Shown here in pieces: positions 1-8,732 of a DNA stretch of 64,000 nt. Origin of the DNA: Sphingobium jiangsuense (GTDB taxonomy: Bacteria > Pseudomonadota > Alphaproteobacteria > Sphingomonadales > Sphingomonadaceae); contig NZ_JACIDT010000016.1 of NCBI RefSeq assembly GCF_014196495.1, positions 1 through 64,000 on the forward strand, written 5' to 3'. How positions within the stretch are numbered: the first letter of the stretch is position 1; each line of letters opens with the position of its first letter. The translations under genes and the position numbers were made by a program. Below the pieces are notes generated by a model, which was given only the letters and a program-made list of their open reading frames with translations, was not told the DNA's origin and made no database searches.

Positions 1-39
1 GGGCTTCATCTTCGTTCCTTCGTCACTACGACGAAGCCC
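1..39. repeat. imperfect inverted repeat at window start
   Basis: GGGCTTC (1-7) pairs with GAAGCCC (33-39), and a few further bases pair inside the arms. No T-run follows on the + strand, so it is not an obvious terminator for + transcription. It lies just before the point where the trb operon becomes recognisable and could be the edge of an inserted segment or a terminator for a minus-strand transcript. Confidence 0.35.
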
Positions 40-124
40 AAATCCTCCTTAATTCACAACCTCAAATCTGTGCCATTGGCGCTGACGCCGGACAAGCAAG
101 CTCCTGGCCCGGATCGGCGCGATC

Positions 125-391
125 GTGTTCGTCGCCATCGCGATCACTATGACCGCGATCGAGATGAGCCGGCCGCCCGAACCCGCGCGCGAGGCGCCGG
201 CGACCGTCGCCGAAACCCCGGCGACGGACCCGCTGCTGATCGAGCTGCGCCGGTGTCAATCGCTTGGACCGGCCGGCGCGAGCGATCCCGATTGCCTCCG
301 CGCCTGGGCCGAGAACCGCCGCCGCTTCCTCGCGCCCGGCGCGCGTCCCGCCGCCCGCATCGCCGATGCGGCCACCCCGCAGGAGAATTGA
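125..391 (+). CDS. trbK: TrbK-alt-like entry-exclusion protein, 5' end apparently lost
   Basis: This small protein lies directly before trbL, the usual place of the TrbK-alt family in sphingomonad/rhizobial ICEs. The GTG at 125 gives 88 residues, but codons before it (LLARIGAI) also read as TrbK transmembrane sequence. In frame, a TGA at 83-85 blocks extension and no standard start lies between. The first membrane helix is therefore probably cut, and no TrbJ-like C-terminus can be recognised in bases 1-90. After the helix come a Pro/Ala-rich linker and a short conserved part with two Cys (RRCQSLG and DCLRAW). The stop is 1 nt from the trbL start. Family assignment is fairly sure; whether the gene is functional is doubtful. 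Confidence 0.6.
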   Translation: MFVAIAITMTAIEMSRPPEPAREAPATVAETPATDPLLIELRRCQSLGPAGASDPDCLRAWAENRRRFLAPGARPAARIADAATPQEN

Positions 392-392
392 C

Positions 393-1700
393 ATGGGCGG
401 CACCGGCGTCGTCGATCGTTTCTTGGATGTCTTCACCCGCTACATCGACAGCGGGTTCGGCCTGCTCGGCGGGGAGGTGGCGTTCATCGCCACCACTCTG
501 ATCGTCATCGACGTGACGCTTGCGGCGCTGTTCTGGAGCTGGGGCGCCGATGACGACATTCTTGCCCGCCTCATCAAAAAGACACTGTTCGTCGGCGTCT
601 TCGCCTACATCATCGGCAACTGGAACAGCCTCGCCCGCATCGTCTTCGAGAGCTTCTCCGGCCTCGGCCTGAAAGCCTCGGGCACCGGCTTCACCGCCGC
701 CGAGCTGCTCCAGCCGGGCCGCGTAGCGCAGGTCGGGTTGGAAGCTGGCCAGCCGATCCTCGAATCCATTTCCGATCTGATGGGCTGGGTGTCGTTCTTC
801 GAGAACTTCATCCAGATCGCTGTGCTGCTGTTCGCCTGGGCGCTGGTCATCCTCGCCTTCTTCATACTGGCGATCCAGCTTTTCATCACGCTGATCGAGT
901 TCAAGCTGGCGACGCTCGCCGGGTTCGTGCTCATCCCGTTCGGCCTGTTCGGCAAGACCGCCTTCATGGCCGAGCGCGTGCTGGGGCTGGTGATCTCGTC
1001 CGGCGTCAAGGTGCTGGTGCTCGCCGTGATCGTCGGCATCGGCTCGACCCTGTTCGACGAGTTCCGCGCCGGCTTCGGTGGCGCGCAGCCGACGATCGAA
1101 GACGCGATGGCTGTCGCGCTCGCCTCGCTCTGCCTGCTCGGGCTTGGCATCTTCGGCCCGTCGATCGCCAACGGCATCGTCTCGGGCGGCCCTGCGCTCG
1201 GCGCGGGTGCCGCGGCCGGCACGGCGCTCGCCGCGGGCGGCGCGCTGGCCGGCGGTGCGGCCGCCGCCCGTCTTGGCGCCGGTGCGGTCGCTGGTGCGAT
1301 CGGCGGCGCGGCGCGCGGCGCGGCCTTCACATCCGGGGCCGCCAGCAGCGCCTATGCGCTCGGCTCGGCCGGGAAGACCGGCGCGGCCGCCGTCGCGGGT
1401 GGGGCCGGCGGCGTCGGCAAGGCTGCCGTAGGCGCAGCCATGTCGCCGCTCCGCCGGGCGGCCGCCTCGCTCAAGGACAGCTATCGCTCGGGCGGCCGCG
1501 CCGCCGTGACCGCCACCGGCGGGACGATCTCCGGCGACCCGTCAACACCAACGCCGTCGCCGGACGGTCCGCCCGCCTGGGCGGCCGCGATGAAGCGCCG
1601 CCAGACCATGACTCACGGCGCGACCGTCGCCGCCCACACGCTGCGCTCCGGTGACGGTGGCGGCAGCGGCGCATCCGTCGATCTCAGCCAGAAGGATTAG
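393..1700 (+). CDS. trbL: conjugal transfer protein TrbL (P-type T4SS, VirB6-like)
   Basis: A polytopic inner-membrane component of the mating-pair-formation type IV secretion system. The ATG at 393 is preceded by AGGAG and gives 435 residues. Five to six hydrophobic segments occupy roughly residues 30-265. The C-terminal third is a low-complexity Gly/Ala-rich tail typical of TrbL, ending in a polar region. An in-frame extension upstream to 264 lies over trbK and is rejected. It is followed 6 nt later by trbF in the order trbK-L-F-G-I, which is that of known ICE/Ti-type trb operons. Confidence 0.93.
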   Translation: MGGTGVVDRFLDVFTRYIDSGFGLLGGEVAFIATTLIVIDVTLAALFWSWGADDDILARLIKKTLFVGVFAYIIGNWNSLARIVFESFSGLGLKASGTGFTAAELLQPGRVAQVGLEAGQPILESISDLMGWVSFFENFIQIAVLLFAWALVILAFFILAIQLFITLIEFKLATLAGFVLIPFGLFGKTAFMAERVLGLVISSGVKVLVLAVIVGIGSTLFDEFRAGFGGAQPTIEDAMAVALASLCLLGLGIFGPSIANGIVSGGPALGAGAAAGTALAAGGALAGGAAAARLGAGAVAGAIGGAARGAAFTSGAASSAYALGSAGKTGAAAVAGGAGGVGKAAVGAAMSPLRRAAASLKDSYRSGGRAAVTATGGTISGDPSTPTPSPDGPPAWAAAMKRRQTMTHGATVAAHTLRSGDGGGSGASVDLSQKD

Positions 1701-1706
1701 CCGCCA

Positions 1707-2390
1707 ATGTTCCGACGCCCCACCATCCGCTACGGGCAGACGCCCGAACCCACGACGCCCTACCAGCGCGCCGCCCAAGCCTGGGACGACCGCATCGGCT
1801 CTGCCCGCGTGCAGGCGAAGAACTGGCGGCTCGCCTTCTTTGGCTCGCTCGCTCTTTCGGGCGGCCTGGCCGGCGGGCTGATCTGGCAGTCCGCGCGCGG
1901 CCATATCGTACCGTGGGTCGTGCAGGTCGATCGGCTCGGCGAAGCGCAGGCGGTCGCGCCGGCCGAGGCCGGCTACCGTCCGACCGATCCGCAGGTGGCG
2001 TTCCACCTAGCGCGGTTCATCGAGCAGGTGCGCAGCATCCCGGCCGATCCGGTCATCGTCCGCCAGAACTGGCTCCGCGCCTACGATTTCACGACCGACC
2101 GCGGCGCGCTGGCGCTCAACGATTACGCCCGCGCCAACGACCCGTTCGCCAATGTCGGCCGCGTGCAGGTCGCGGTGGACGTGTCCAGCGTGATCCGCGC
2201 GTCGCCCGACAGCTTCCGCGTCGCCTGGACCGAGCGCCGCTATCAGGACGGCAGCCTTGCCGCCACCGAACGCTGGTCGGCGATCCTCACCGTCGTCGTG
2301 CAGCCGCCGCGAACGCCCGACGCCCTGCGCAAGAACCCGCTCGGCATCTTCGTCAATGCCCTCAACTGGTCAAAGGAGCTGTCGCAATGA
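1707..2390 (+). CDS. trbF: conjugal transfer protein TrbF (VirB8-like)
   Basis: An inner-membrane assembly factor of the P-type conjugation apparatus, homologous to VirB8. Its 227 residues comprise a short cytoplasmic N-terminus (with TPYQRAAQAWDDRIG), one transmembrane helix at about residues 45-65, then a periplasmic NTF2-like domain (the VQVDRLGEA and NPLGIFVNALNWSKEL segments are typical). Length fits the family. Its stop overlaps the start of trbG in an ATGA, so the two are translationally coupled. Confidence 0.95.
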   Translation: MFRRPTIRYGQTPEPTTPYQRAAQAWDDRIGSARVQAKNWRLAFFGSLALSGGLAGGLIWQSARGHIVPWVVQVDRLGEAQAVAPAEAGYRPTDPQVAFHLARFIEQVRSIPADPVIVRQNWLRAYDFTTDRGALALNDYARANDPFANVGRVQVAVDVSSVIRASPDSFRVAWTERRYQDGSLAATERWSAILTVVVQPPRTPDALRKNPLGIFVNALNWSKELSQ

Positions 2391-3403
2391 CGCGCCCACC
2401 GTTTCCCCGCGTCGCATCGGCGGCGCTGATCGCCTCCGCAGCCGCGCTCGCCGGCTGCGCCACCACGTCCGCCCGGCCGCCCGCAATCGCCTACGACGAT
2501 CCGCCACGCGAGATCGCAGCGACGCCCGCGCCCGAAGCGCCACGCGCGGTCGAGGTGGTAACGATCCCCGAGCCGCTGCCGCTGCCCGGCCAGTTGAAGC
2601 CGGTCGGCGAATCCGCATCGCCGCCCGAGCCTGCCGATCCGCGCCGCCGCGTCGGCGCCGCCAACGCCGCCGCCCGTGTGCAGCCGGTGCGCGACGGGTT
2701 CCTCAACGCCATCCAGCAATATCCGTGGACCGATGGTGCGCTCTATCAGGTCTATACCGCGCCCGGGCAGGTGACGGACATTGCCTTGCAGGAAGGCGAG
2801 CAGCTCGTCGGGCCGGGGCCGGTCGCGGCCGGGGATACTGTGCGCTGGATTATCGGCGACACGATCAGCGGCAGCGGCCCGACCGCGCGCGTTCATATCC
2901 TCGCGAAGCCCACGCGGCCCGACATCGCAACCAACCTCGTCATCAACACCGACCGCCGCACCTATCACCTCGAACTGCGCGCGACGCCTTCGACCTACAT
3001 GGCGTCGGTGTCCTGGACCTACCCGCAGGATCAGCTCATCGCGCTGCGGAGCGCCAATGCGGCGGCAGCCACCGCTGCGCCGGTGGCGAGCGGCGTGGAC
3101 GTGTCCGCGCTCAATTTCCGCTATCGGATCGACGGCGAGCGAGCGCCGTGGCGTCCGGTCCGCGCGTTCGACGATGGCCGACAGGTCTTCATCGAGTTTC
3201 CGGCCGGGATCTCGCAGGGCGAGATGCCGCCGCTGTTTGTAGCCGGTGCGGCCGGCGACGCCGAGCTGGTCAATTACCGCGTGCAGGGCCGCTACATGGT
3301 GGTCGATCGCCTGTTCGCCGCCGCAGAGCTGCGGCTGGGCGATCGGCGCAGTGAGCAGCGCGTCCGCATCGCGCGCAATGATGGACGGGAGCGGCGGCCG
3401 TGA
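2387..3403 (+). CDS. trbG: conjugal transfer protein TrbG (VirB9-like lipoprotein)
   Basis: Outer-membrane-associated core component of the conjugation channel, VirB9 family. The ATG at 2387 overlaps the trbF stop by 4 nt and gives 338 residues. A lipoprotein signal (lipobox LAGC, about residues 21-24) is followed by a Pro-rich linker. The VirB9 domain then runs from about residue 95 (FLNAIQQYPWTDGALYQVYTAPGQ) to the end (RIDGERAPWRPVRAFDDGRQ; YRVQGRYMVVDRLF). It overlaps trbI by 4 nt (GTGA). Confidence 0.95.
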   Translation: MTRPPFPRVASAALIASAAALAGCATTSARPPAIAYDDPPREIAATPAPEAPRAVEVVTIPEPLPLPGQLKPVGESASPPEPADPRRRVGAANAAARVQPVRDGFLNAIQQYPWTDGALYQVYTAPGQVTDIALQEGEQLVGPGPVAAGDTVRWIIGDTISGSGPTARVHILAKPTRPDIATNLVINTDRRTYHLELRATPSTYMASVSWTYPQDQLIALRSANAAAATAAPVASGVDVSALNFRYRIDGERAPWRPVRAFDDGRQVFIEFPAGISQGEMPPLFVAGAAGDAELVNYRVQGRYMVVDRLFAAAELRLGDRRSEQRVRIARNDGRERRP

Positions 3404-4626
3404 ACGATCGCACCGACATGCCTGCCGCTGATCCGGCTCCGTCGCCGGCTCCTGCCGATCCGAGGCCATTCCAGCTCAGGGGCGACCCGCCGCGCGTGAT
3501 GCGGCTGTCGCGCAAGGCGCTGACCGTCATGGGCGTCGTCGCCGGGCTCGGCATCGGCGGCTCGCTGATCTACGCCCTCAAACCGGCCAGCGAGCGGCAG
3601 GCGGAAGAACTCTACAATACCGAGAGCCGCGCCACGGCCGAGACCATCACGTCGGGTCCGCGGGACTATGCGCAGGCGCCGCGTCTCGGCCCGCCGCTTC
3701 CGGGCGATCTCGGCCGGCCGATCGTGTCCGCCCAGCAGCGCGGCGAGAATGTGCCGGTGCTGCCGGTCGGCGCGCAGCCGGGTCAGCCTGACCCGCGCGC
3801 GCAAGCAGAGGAAGCTGCCCGGCAGCGCGCGCAGCAGGAGCGCGACTCCGCTCGCATGAGCAGCGTGTTCCTCGGCGGCAATGCGGGCAACAGCGGGACG
3901 GCGGGTCTCCCGTCGGTGGCCCTGCCGGGGCAGGCTGCGCCGCAGCCGGCGCAGCAGCAGGCGGCCGCCGCCGAGGGCGATCAGGCCGGGAAGCGGGCGT
4001 TCATGGCGCAGGCGTCGAACCAGCGCACGGTGAGCGTCGAGCGGCTAAGCGCGCCAGCATCGCCCAATATCGTGCAGGCCGGAAGCATTGTGCCCGCAGC
4101 CCTCATTACCGGCATCCGCTCCGATCTTCCCGGCCAGATCACCGCGCAGGTCACGCAGAACGTTTATGACAGCCCGACCGGCCGCATCCTGCTCATCCCG
4201 CAGGGCGCGCGGCTGATCGGCGAATATGACAGCGAGATCGCAGCCGGGCAGACGCGGGTGCTGTTAGCCTGGGACCGGCTCATCATGCCGGACGGCCGCT
4301 CGATCGTTCTCGAGCGCCAGCCCGGCGCCGATGGCGCGGGGTTCGCGGGCCTCCAGGATCAGGTCAATCAGCATTGGGGCAACCTGCTGAAGGCCGCTGC
4401 TATCTCGACGCTTCTCGGTGTGGGGTCCGAACTCACAACCAGCGGCGACGACTCTCTGAGCCGAGCGCTGCGCTGGGGCACGCAGGGGACCATCAATCAG
4501 ACGGGCCAGCAGGTCGTGCGTCGGCAGCTTAACGTGCAGCCGACGCTCACCATCCGGCCTGGCCATCCGCTGCGCGTGATCGTCACCCGCGACCTCGTCC
4601 TCGAACCAATAGGTGAAACGCGATGA
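3400..4626 (+). CDS. trbI: conjugal transfer protein TrbI (VirB10-like)
   Basis: The VirB10 homologue that spans the envelope and links inner and outer parts of the T4SS. It has 408 residues from a GTG start coupled to trbG. One transmembrane helix lies at about residues 45-63 (ALTVMGVVAGLGIGGSLIYAL), then a Gln/Ala/Pro-rich periplasmic linker, then the TrbI/VirB10 domain from about residue 215 (GSIVPAALITGIRSDLPGQ; GRILLIPQGARLIGEYDSE; NQTGQQVVRRQ; GHPLRVIVTRDLVL). It overlaps the DUF2274 gene by 4 nt. Confidence 0.95.
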   Translation: MNDRTDMPAADPAPSPAPADPRPFQLRGDPPRVMRLSRKALTVMGVVAGLGIGGSLIYALKPASERQAEELYNTESRATAETITSGPRDYAQAPRLGPPLPGDLGRPIVSAQQRGENVPVLPVGAQPGQPDPRAQAEEAARQRAQQERDSARMSSVFLGGNAGNSGTAGLPSVALPGQAAPQPAQQQAAAAEGDQAGKRAFMAQASNQRTVSVERLSAPASPNIVQAGSIVPAALITGIRSDLPGQITAQVTQNVYDSPTGRILLIPQGARLIGEYDSEIAAGQTRVLLAWDRLIMPDGRSIVLERQPGADGAGFAGLQDQVNQHWGNLLKAAAISTLLGVGSELTTSGDDSLSRALRWGTQGTINQTGQQVVRRQLNVQPTLTIRPGHPLRVIVTRDLVLEPIGETR

Positions 4627-4847
4627 CCAAGTTGAAGCTCGGAGCGATCGCTGATGACCGACCTGTCAAAGTGACTGTCGAGCTACCCGCCGTCGTTCAC
4701 CGCGATCTTACTGCCTACGCCGCCGCACTCGCGGCAGAGACCGGCGCTCAGGCCGTGCCGCCCGAGAAGCTCATTGCGCCGATGCTCGCGCGGTTCATGG
4801 CGAGCGACCGGGGTTTTGCACGCGGACGGCACAACGCGAAAAACTGA
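4623..4847 (+). CDS. DUF2274 family protein at the end of the trb operon
   Basis: A 74-residue protein that begins MTKLKLGAIADDRPVKVTVE and carries a short helical C-terminal part (KLIAPMLARFMASDRGFAR). This matches the DUF2274 family, whose genes regularly follow trbI in alpha- and betaproteobacterial ICEs. The KVTVELP strand followed by helices looks like a ribbon-helix-helix fold, but a regulatory role is inference. Its start overlaps the trbI stop by 4 nt. It is the last + strand gene of the transfer operon and converges on the next gene with a 15-nt gap. Confidence 0.85.
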   Translation: MTKLKLGAIADDRPVKVTVELPAVVHRDLTAYAAALAAETGAQAVPPEKLIAPMLARFMASDRGFARGRHNAKN

Positions 4848-4862
4848 CCACCTTGTGCGCGC

Positions 4863-5171
4863 TCAGTTGCCGAGAAAGCGCCTCCGACGCTCCTCCGCAT
4901 CCACCTTGATGATCGCCTCCTCGGCATTGGCGCATTCTCCGCCTCGCACAGTGCCGTCGCGGCAGCCGGCCACGACTTGGCGCGCCTCGTCTATATGCGA
5001 CATGAAATACTGAGTACCGCGCGCCTGGCTGGACGCTGGAGCTACCGGCGACGTGAACGTGTCGACGTCCGCCTGTTGCATCGGCGCGATCACGGGCCGC
5101 AAGATAAAACCTCCCGCAAATCCGATGAGCAATGTAACCAGAACGATGACGATTGTCCCAACCGAAAACAT
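4863..5171 (-). CDS. EexN-like entry-exclusion candidate, single-pass membrane protein
   Basis: The ATG at 5171 is chosen because GGAG lies 8 nt upstream; it gives 102 residues. An N-terminal hydrophobic helix covers about residues 1-25 (SVGTIVIVLVTLLIGFAGGF). The C-terminal part reads YFMSHIDEARQVVAGCR...GGECANAEEAI, the spacing of conserved residues seen in EexN/TrbK-type entry-exclusion lipoproteins (YFLxxPEEAxxxLxxC...ECxNAxxA). Unlike classical EexN it has no lipobox. It follows lysR on the same strand and faces the trb operon. Role (blocking redundant conjugation) is inferred from the motif and setting. A longer start at 5201 is possible. Confidence 0.55.
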   Translation of the reverse strand: MFSVGTIVIVLVTLLIGFAGGFILRPVIAPMQQADVDTFTSPVAPASSQARGTQYFMSHIDEARQVVAGCRDGTVRGGECANAEEAIIKVDAEERRRRFLGN

Positions 5172-5202
5172 GGTGGTCACTCCATAAACCTGCCTAGCCA
5201 TT

Positions 5203-6126
5203 TTACTGAGATTCCTTGGTAAAATCAAAAGACAGAGCATACCGTGTCTTGATGAATTCAAGGAAACGCCGAAGCGCAGGATTGCAGTTGTCATCCCGCC
5301 AGTAGCCCGAATATCCGATCAATGCCGGGCCTTGTTCCCCATGGATCGGACGATACACAACATCGGGATAAACCGCGCCGGTGGCGCCCTCGCACACAAT
5401 GGTGACGCCGCGGCCACCGCCCAAAACGCTCAGGATCGTTTCCCGGCTCGATTGGTGCATTCGAATGTCCGGCTTCGACGCTGACGCGGGCAACCTTCCG
5501 AGCAGTAGATCGCGAATTTCAGAGCCCGGATCGGCTGCGGGCAACAGGAAGCGTTCGTTGCGCAGGTCCGTCCAATGCACGATTTCGCATTCCGCCAGTG
5601 GATTTGCCGTCGGGAGCGCGACCAGGACTCGTTCGCTCCAAAACGGCTCGGATCGAAAACCCTCGTGGGCCAGTGCGCCCATCAGGATGGCTATATCGAT
5701 CTCGCCGGTATCCAGTCCTGCGAGCAAAACGCTGCGGTCAGCCTCGACGCACTCGACTTCCACAGCGGGATGCGCCTGGCTCCAACTCATCATGGTCGCG
5801 CGCAGATGGCCTGCCGAAACCGAACTGTTATGCCCCAATCGAAGGCCTCCAGCACGGCCCTGACCGGCAGCGCGCATCATCGCGACGAGCTTGTCCGCAT
5901 TGGTGACGATCGATCTCGATCCGCGCAGGAAGGCACTGCCCGCCAGCGTCGGGGTAACACCAGCGCGGGAGCGCTCGAATATCGGCATGCCGACGGCACG
6001 CTCCAGCTTCAGAATATTGCGACTGAGAGTGGACTGCTCAATGTCGAGGGCACGAGCAGCGCGGTAGAAGCTGCCGTGGTCTGCCGCCGCAATGGCGTAA
6101 CGCAGTTGACGGATGTCGAAGGCCAT
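5203..6126 (-). CDS. LysR-family transcriptional regulator
   Basis: The N-terminal winged helix-turn-helix (FDIRQLRYAIAAADHGSFYRAARAL, then QSTLSRNILKLERAVGMPIFERS) and C-terminal periplasmic-binding-like effector domain are typical of LysR regulators. The ATG at 6126 is preferred (307 residues); a GTG at 6141 adds five residues. It sits 20 nt after the stop of the metal ATPase on the same strand, so it may be co-transcribed with the efflux cluster. Similar regulators flank trb genes in related ICEs, so it could instead control transfer. The effector cannot be told from sequence. Confidence 0.88.
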   Translation of the reverse strand: MAFDIRQLRYAIAAADHGSFYRAARALDIEQSTLSRNILKLERAVGMPIFERSRAGVTPTLAGSAFLRGSRSIVTNADKLVAMMRAAGQGRAGGLRLGHNSSVSAGHLRATMMSWSQAHPAVEVECVEADRSVLLAGLDTGEIDIAILMGALAHEGFRSEPFWSERVLVALPTANPLAECEIVHWTDLRNERFLLPAADPGSEIRDLLLGRLPASASKPDIRMHQSSRETILSVLGGGRGVTIVCEGATGAVYPDVVYRPIHGEQGPALIGYSGYWRDDNCNPALRRFLEFIKTRYALSFDFTKESQ

Positions 6127-6146
6127 CGGCTCGCGTCTCACATCCG

Positions 6147-8678
6147 CTAGCGCGCAGCGCTGCTCGGGGACGCGGGCGACCGAGCACGCCTCTGTTGGGG
6201 GTCGGCATAGGCCAACAGTCGCAGCGCGTTGAACACGACCAGCAGTGTCGAGCCTTCGTGGACTGCAACAGCAGGTCCGATGCCGAGCCCGAGGATCGTC
6301 GCCGGCACGAGAAGCGCGACCACGCCAAGGCTGACGAATACATTCTGCCGGATCACGGATCGCGTCCGGCGGCTCAGGCCGACCGCGAAAGGGAGATGGT
6401 CGAGATTATCGGCCATAAGGGCAACGTCGGCGGTTTCGAGCGCCACGTCCGATCCCGCCGCACCCATCGCAATGCCCACGGTCGCCGTCGCCATGGCGGG
6501 CGCGTCGTTCACACCGTCGCCTACCATCGCGACCTTAGCTTCGGCGCGGAGCTTCTTGATCGCGTCCACCTTGTTTTCGGGCAGGAGATCGCCCCAAGCC
6601 TCGTCAAGTCCCACGTCCCGAGCGATGGCTTCGGCAGCAAGCTGGTGATCCCCGGAGATCATGATCATCCGCCGGATGCCGATCGCGCGCAGCCGTTCGA
6701 GCGCCTCGCGTGCTTCCTCACGGGGCGTGTCGAGCAATCCGATCACGCCTAGATCCCGCTCGCCGCGACGGACGATCATGATTGTCTGGCCGGTCTCGCG
6801 CAGCAGCGGGAGCATGTCGTGCATCCCCTGCGAGAGCGGAGCGATGCCGTCGGCGCCAAACATCTCGGCCTTGCCGATGAGAACCTCGTCCTCACCGATG
6901 ACGGCCGAGACGCCGCGGCCCGTAAGGCTCTTCAGACTCTCCGCCTGCGGAACCTGACGCTCGCCGATATGATCGCGCCCGTCGCGCGCGATGGCTTGCG
7001 CAAGCGGGTGATCGCTCAGCGATTCAACCGCCACGGCCACCGCCATCATATCCTCCCTGGATACGCCGGGCGCGGTGACGACCTGATGGATGCGCGGCTC
7101 GCCCTTGGTGAGCGTGCCGGTCTTGTCGAAGGCGATCGCGTCGAGCGAACCGAGCAGTTCGAGCGGCGCGCCGCCTTTGATCAGCACGCCGCCCCGAGCC
7201 GCTCGCGCGACTCCGGAGAGAACGGCGCTGGGCGTGGCGATGGCGAGCGCGCAGGGGCTTGCCGCAACCAGCACCGCCATTGCGCGATAGAAGCTGTCGC
7301 GGAACGGCTCATCGACCACGACCCAGGCGAACAGCAGGATGAAGGCCAGCGCCAGCACCGCAGGCACAAAGAAGCGCTCGAACCTGTCGGTGAACCGCTG
7401 CGTCGGAGACTTCTGCGTTTCGGCCTCGCTGACCAGCTTGACCACCTTGGCGAGCGTGCTTTCGGTGGACAGGCGCGTGACCTCGATCTCGACGAGACCG
7501 CTGCCATTGATGGTGCCGGCGAACACCCTGCTTGCCGCGTCGATCCGGTCGGGATCGGCGCGGGCGGCCGCATCATCCAGCACGGGACGCTTGTCCACCG
7601 GCATACTCTCGCCCGTCACCGGCGCCTGGTTGATGGCGGTGATGCCTTTCACGACAAATCCATCCGCGGCCACACGCTCGTCGGGCTTCACGACGACGAT
7701 TTCGCCGACCTTCAAATCCTCGACCGGAACATCGCTCGTGCCGCCGTCGGAGCGGCGCACGGTAGCGGTGCGCGGCGCCAGTTCGGCCAGCGCCTCGATC
7801 GCGCGCTTGGCGCGGCCCATGGCATAATGTTCGAGCGCATGGCCGAGGCTGAACAGGAACAGCAGCAGCGCGCCCTCGGCCCAGGCGCCGAGCGCCGCCG
7901 CGCCGGCGGCCGCCACCAGCATCAGCGTGTCGATCTCGAAGCGTTTCAGCCGGAGATTGTCGATCGCCTCGCGCAGCGTGTAGAAGCCGCCGAACAGATA
8001 GGTGGCCACGTAGAGCGTAAACGGCAGCCAGGCCGGCGCGCCCGCCACCAGCTTCTCGATTGCGAATCCGATCCCCAGGGTCGCGCCGCAGGCGAGCGCA
8101 AAGATCAGTTCGGTATTGGCCCCGAGCAGACCGCCATGCGCGTAATCGTGACCGTCGTCGGGGCCATGCTCCCGCTTCGGTTGCGCAGGGCCATCGACAT
8201 GGCGGGCATGAGCATCTGCCGCCGCCGGCACAGGTCTGGGCGTTGCGCCGAGCTTCGTCAGTTCAGCGCTGATGTCGTCTCGGGAGAGCTGATCGCGATC
8301 ATATTCGATGCGCACCATGCCGGCGGCCGAGGCGTCCGCTTCGATCACACCGGACAGGGCGCGAAGGCTTTCGGTGACCGTGCGCGCGCGGCGTGCGTGA
8401 CCGATGCCATCGACCTCCCAAAGGATATGCCCGTAGCGGTCCGCGATTTCCGCTCCCGAGGCATGGGCGAGTTCGCGGATGCGTGCGAGCGTCACCACTT
8501 GCGGGTCGAAATGGACGCACAGCGTCGCAGGGCTGGCGGCGTCGGCCGCGACCACATGCGCCTGCTCGACACCGGGCCGGTCCTTAAGCGCCGCGACGAG
8601 CCTGCCGACGCAGGCATCGGCCGCATCGGTGACGTCGGGGAGAAGTATGGGGATTTCGAGGCGGAGCTTTTCGATCAT
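6147..8678 (-). CDS. heavy-metal P-type ATPase, P1B-4-like (SPC/HEGST signatures)
   Basis: An inner-membrane metal-exporting ATPase of 843 residues. Visible motifs in order: TGES actuator loop, ASPCALAIATPSA in the membrane, DKTGT phosphorylation site, GDGVNDAPA hinge, and HEGST near the C-terminus. The SPC plus HEG(G/S)T pair marks the P1B-4 group (Co/Ni/Zn/Cd), not CPC-type Zn/Cd or Cu pumps. The N-terminal ~150 residues look like two HMA folds without any CxxC, followed by a His-rich linker (about residues 155-180). It lies in a minus-strand cluster with czcCBA and a CDF transporter. Metal specificity is inferred. Confidence 0.9.
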   Translation of the reverse strand: MIEKLRLEIPILLPDVTDAADACVGRLVAALKDRPGVEQAHVVAADAASPATLCVHFDPQVVTLARIRELAHASGAEIADRYGHILWEVDGIGHARRARTVTESLRALSGVIEADASAAGMVRIEYDRDQLSRDDISAELTKLGATPRPVPAAADAHARHVDGPAQPKREHGPDDGHDYAHGGLLGANTELIFALACGATLGIGFAIEKLVAGAPAWLPFTLYVATYLFGGFYTLREAIDNLRLKRFEIDTLMLVAAAGAAALGAWAEGALLLFLFSLGHALEHYAMGRAKRAIEALAELAPRTATVRRSDGGTSDVPVEDLKVGEIVVVKPDERVAADGFVVKGITAINQAPVTGESMPVDKRPVLDDAAARADPDRIDAASRVFAGTINGSGLVEIEVTRLSTESTLAKVVKLVSEAETQKSPTQRFTDRFERFFVPAVLALAFILLFAWVVVDEPFRDSFYRAMAVLVAASPCALAIATPSAVLSGVARAARGGVLIKGGAPLELLGSLDAIAFDKTGTLTKGEPRIHQVVTAPGVSREDMMAVAVAVESLSDHPLAQAIARDGRDHIGERQVPQAESLKSLTGRGVSAVIGEDEVLIGKAEMFGADGIAPLSQGMHDMLPLLRETGQTIMIVRRGERDLGVIGLLDTPREEAREALERLRAIGIRRMIMISGDHQLAAEAIARDVGLDEAWGDLLPENKVDAIKKLRAEAKVAMVGDGVNDAPAMATATVGIAMGAAGSDVALETADVALMADNLDHLPFAVGLSRRTRSVIRQNVFVSLGVVALLVPATILGLGIGPAVAVHEGSTLLVVFNALRLLAYADPQQRRARSPASPSSAAR

Positions 8679-8732
8679 GACGTGGTTCCTTCGCGAGGCG
8701 CGCTTCTGTGGTGAGGACCGTGCGGCTCGCTG

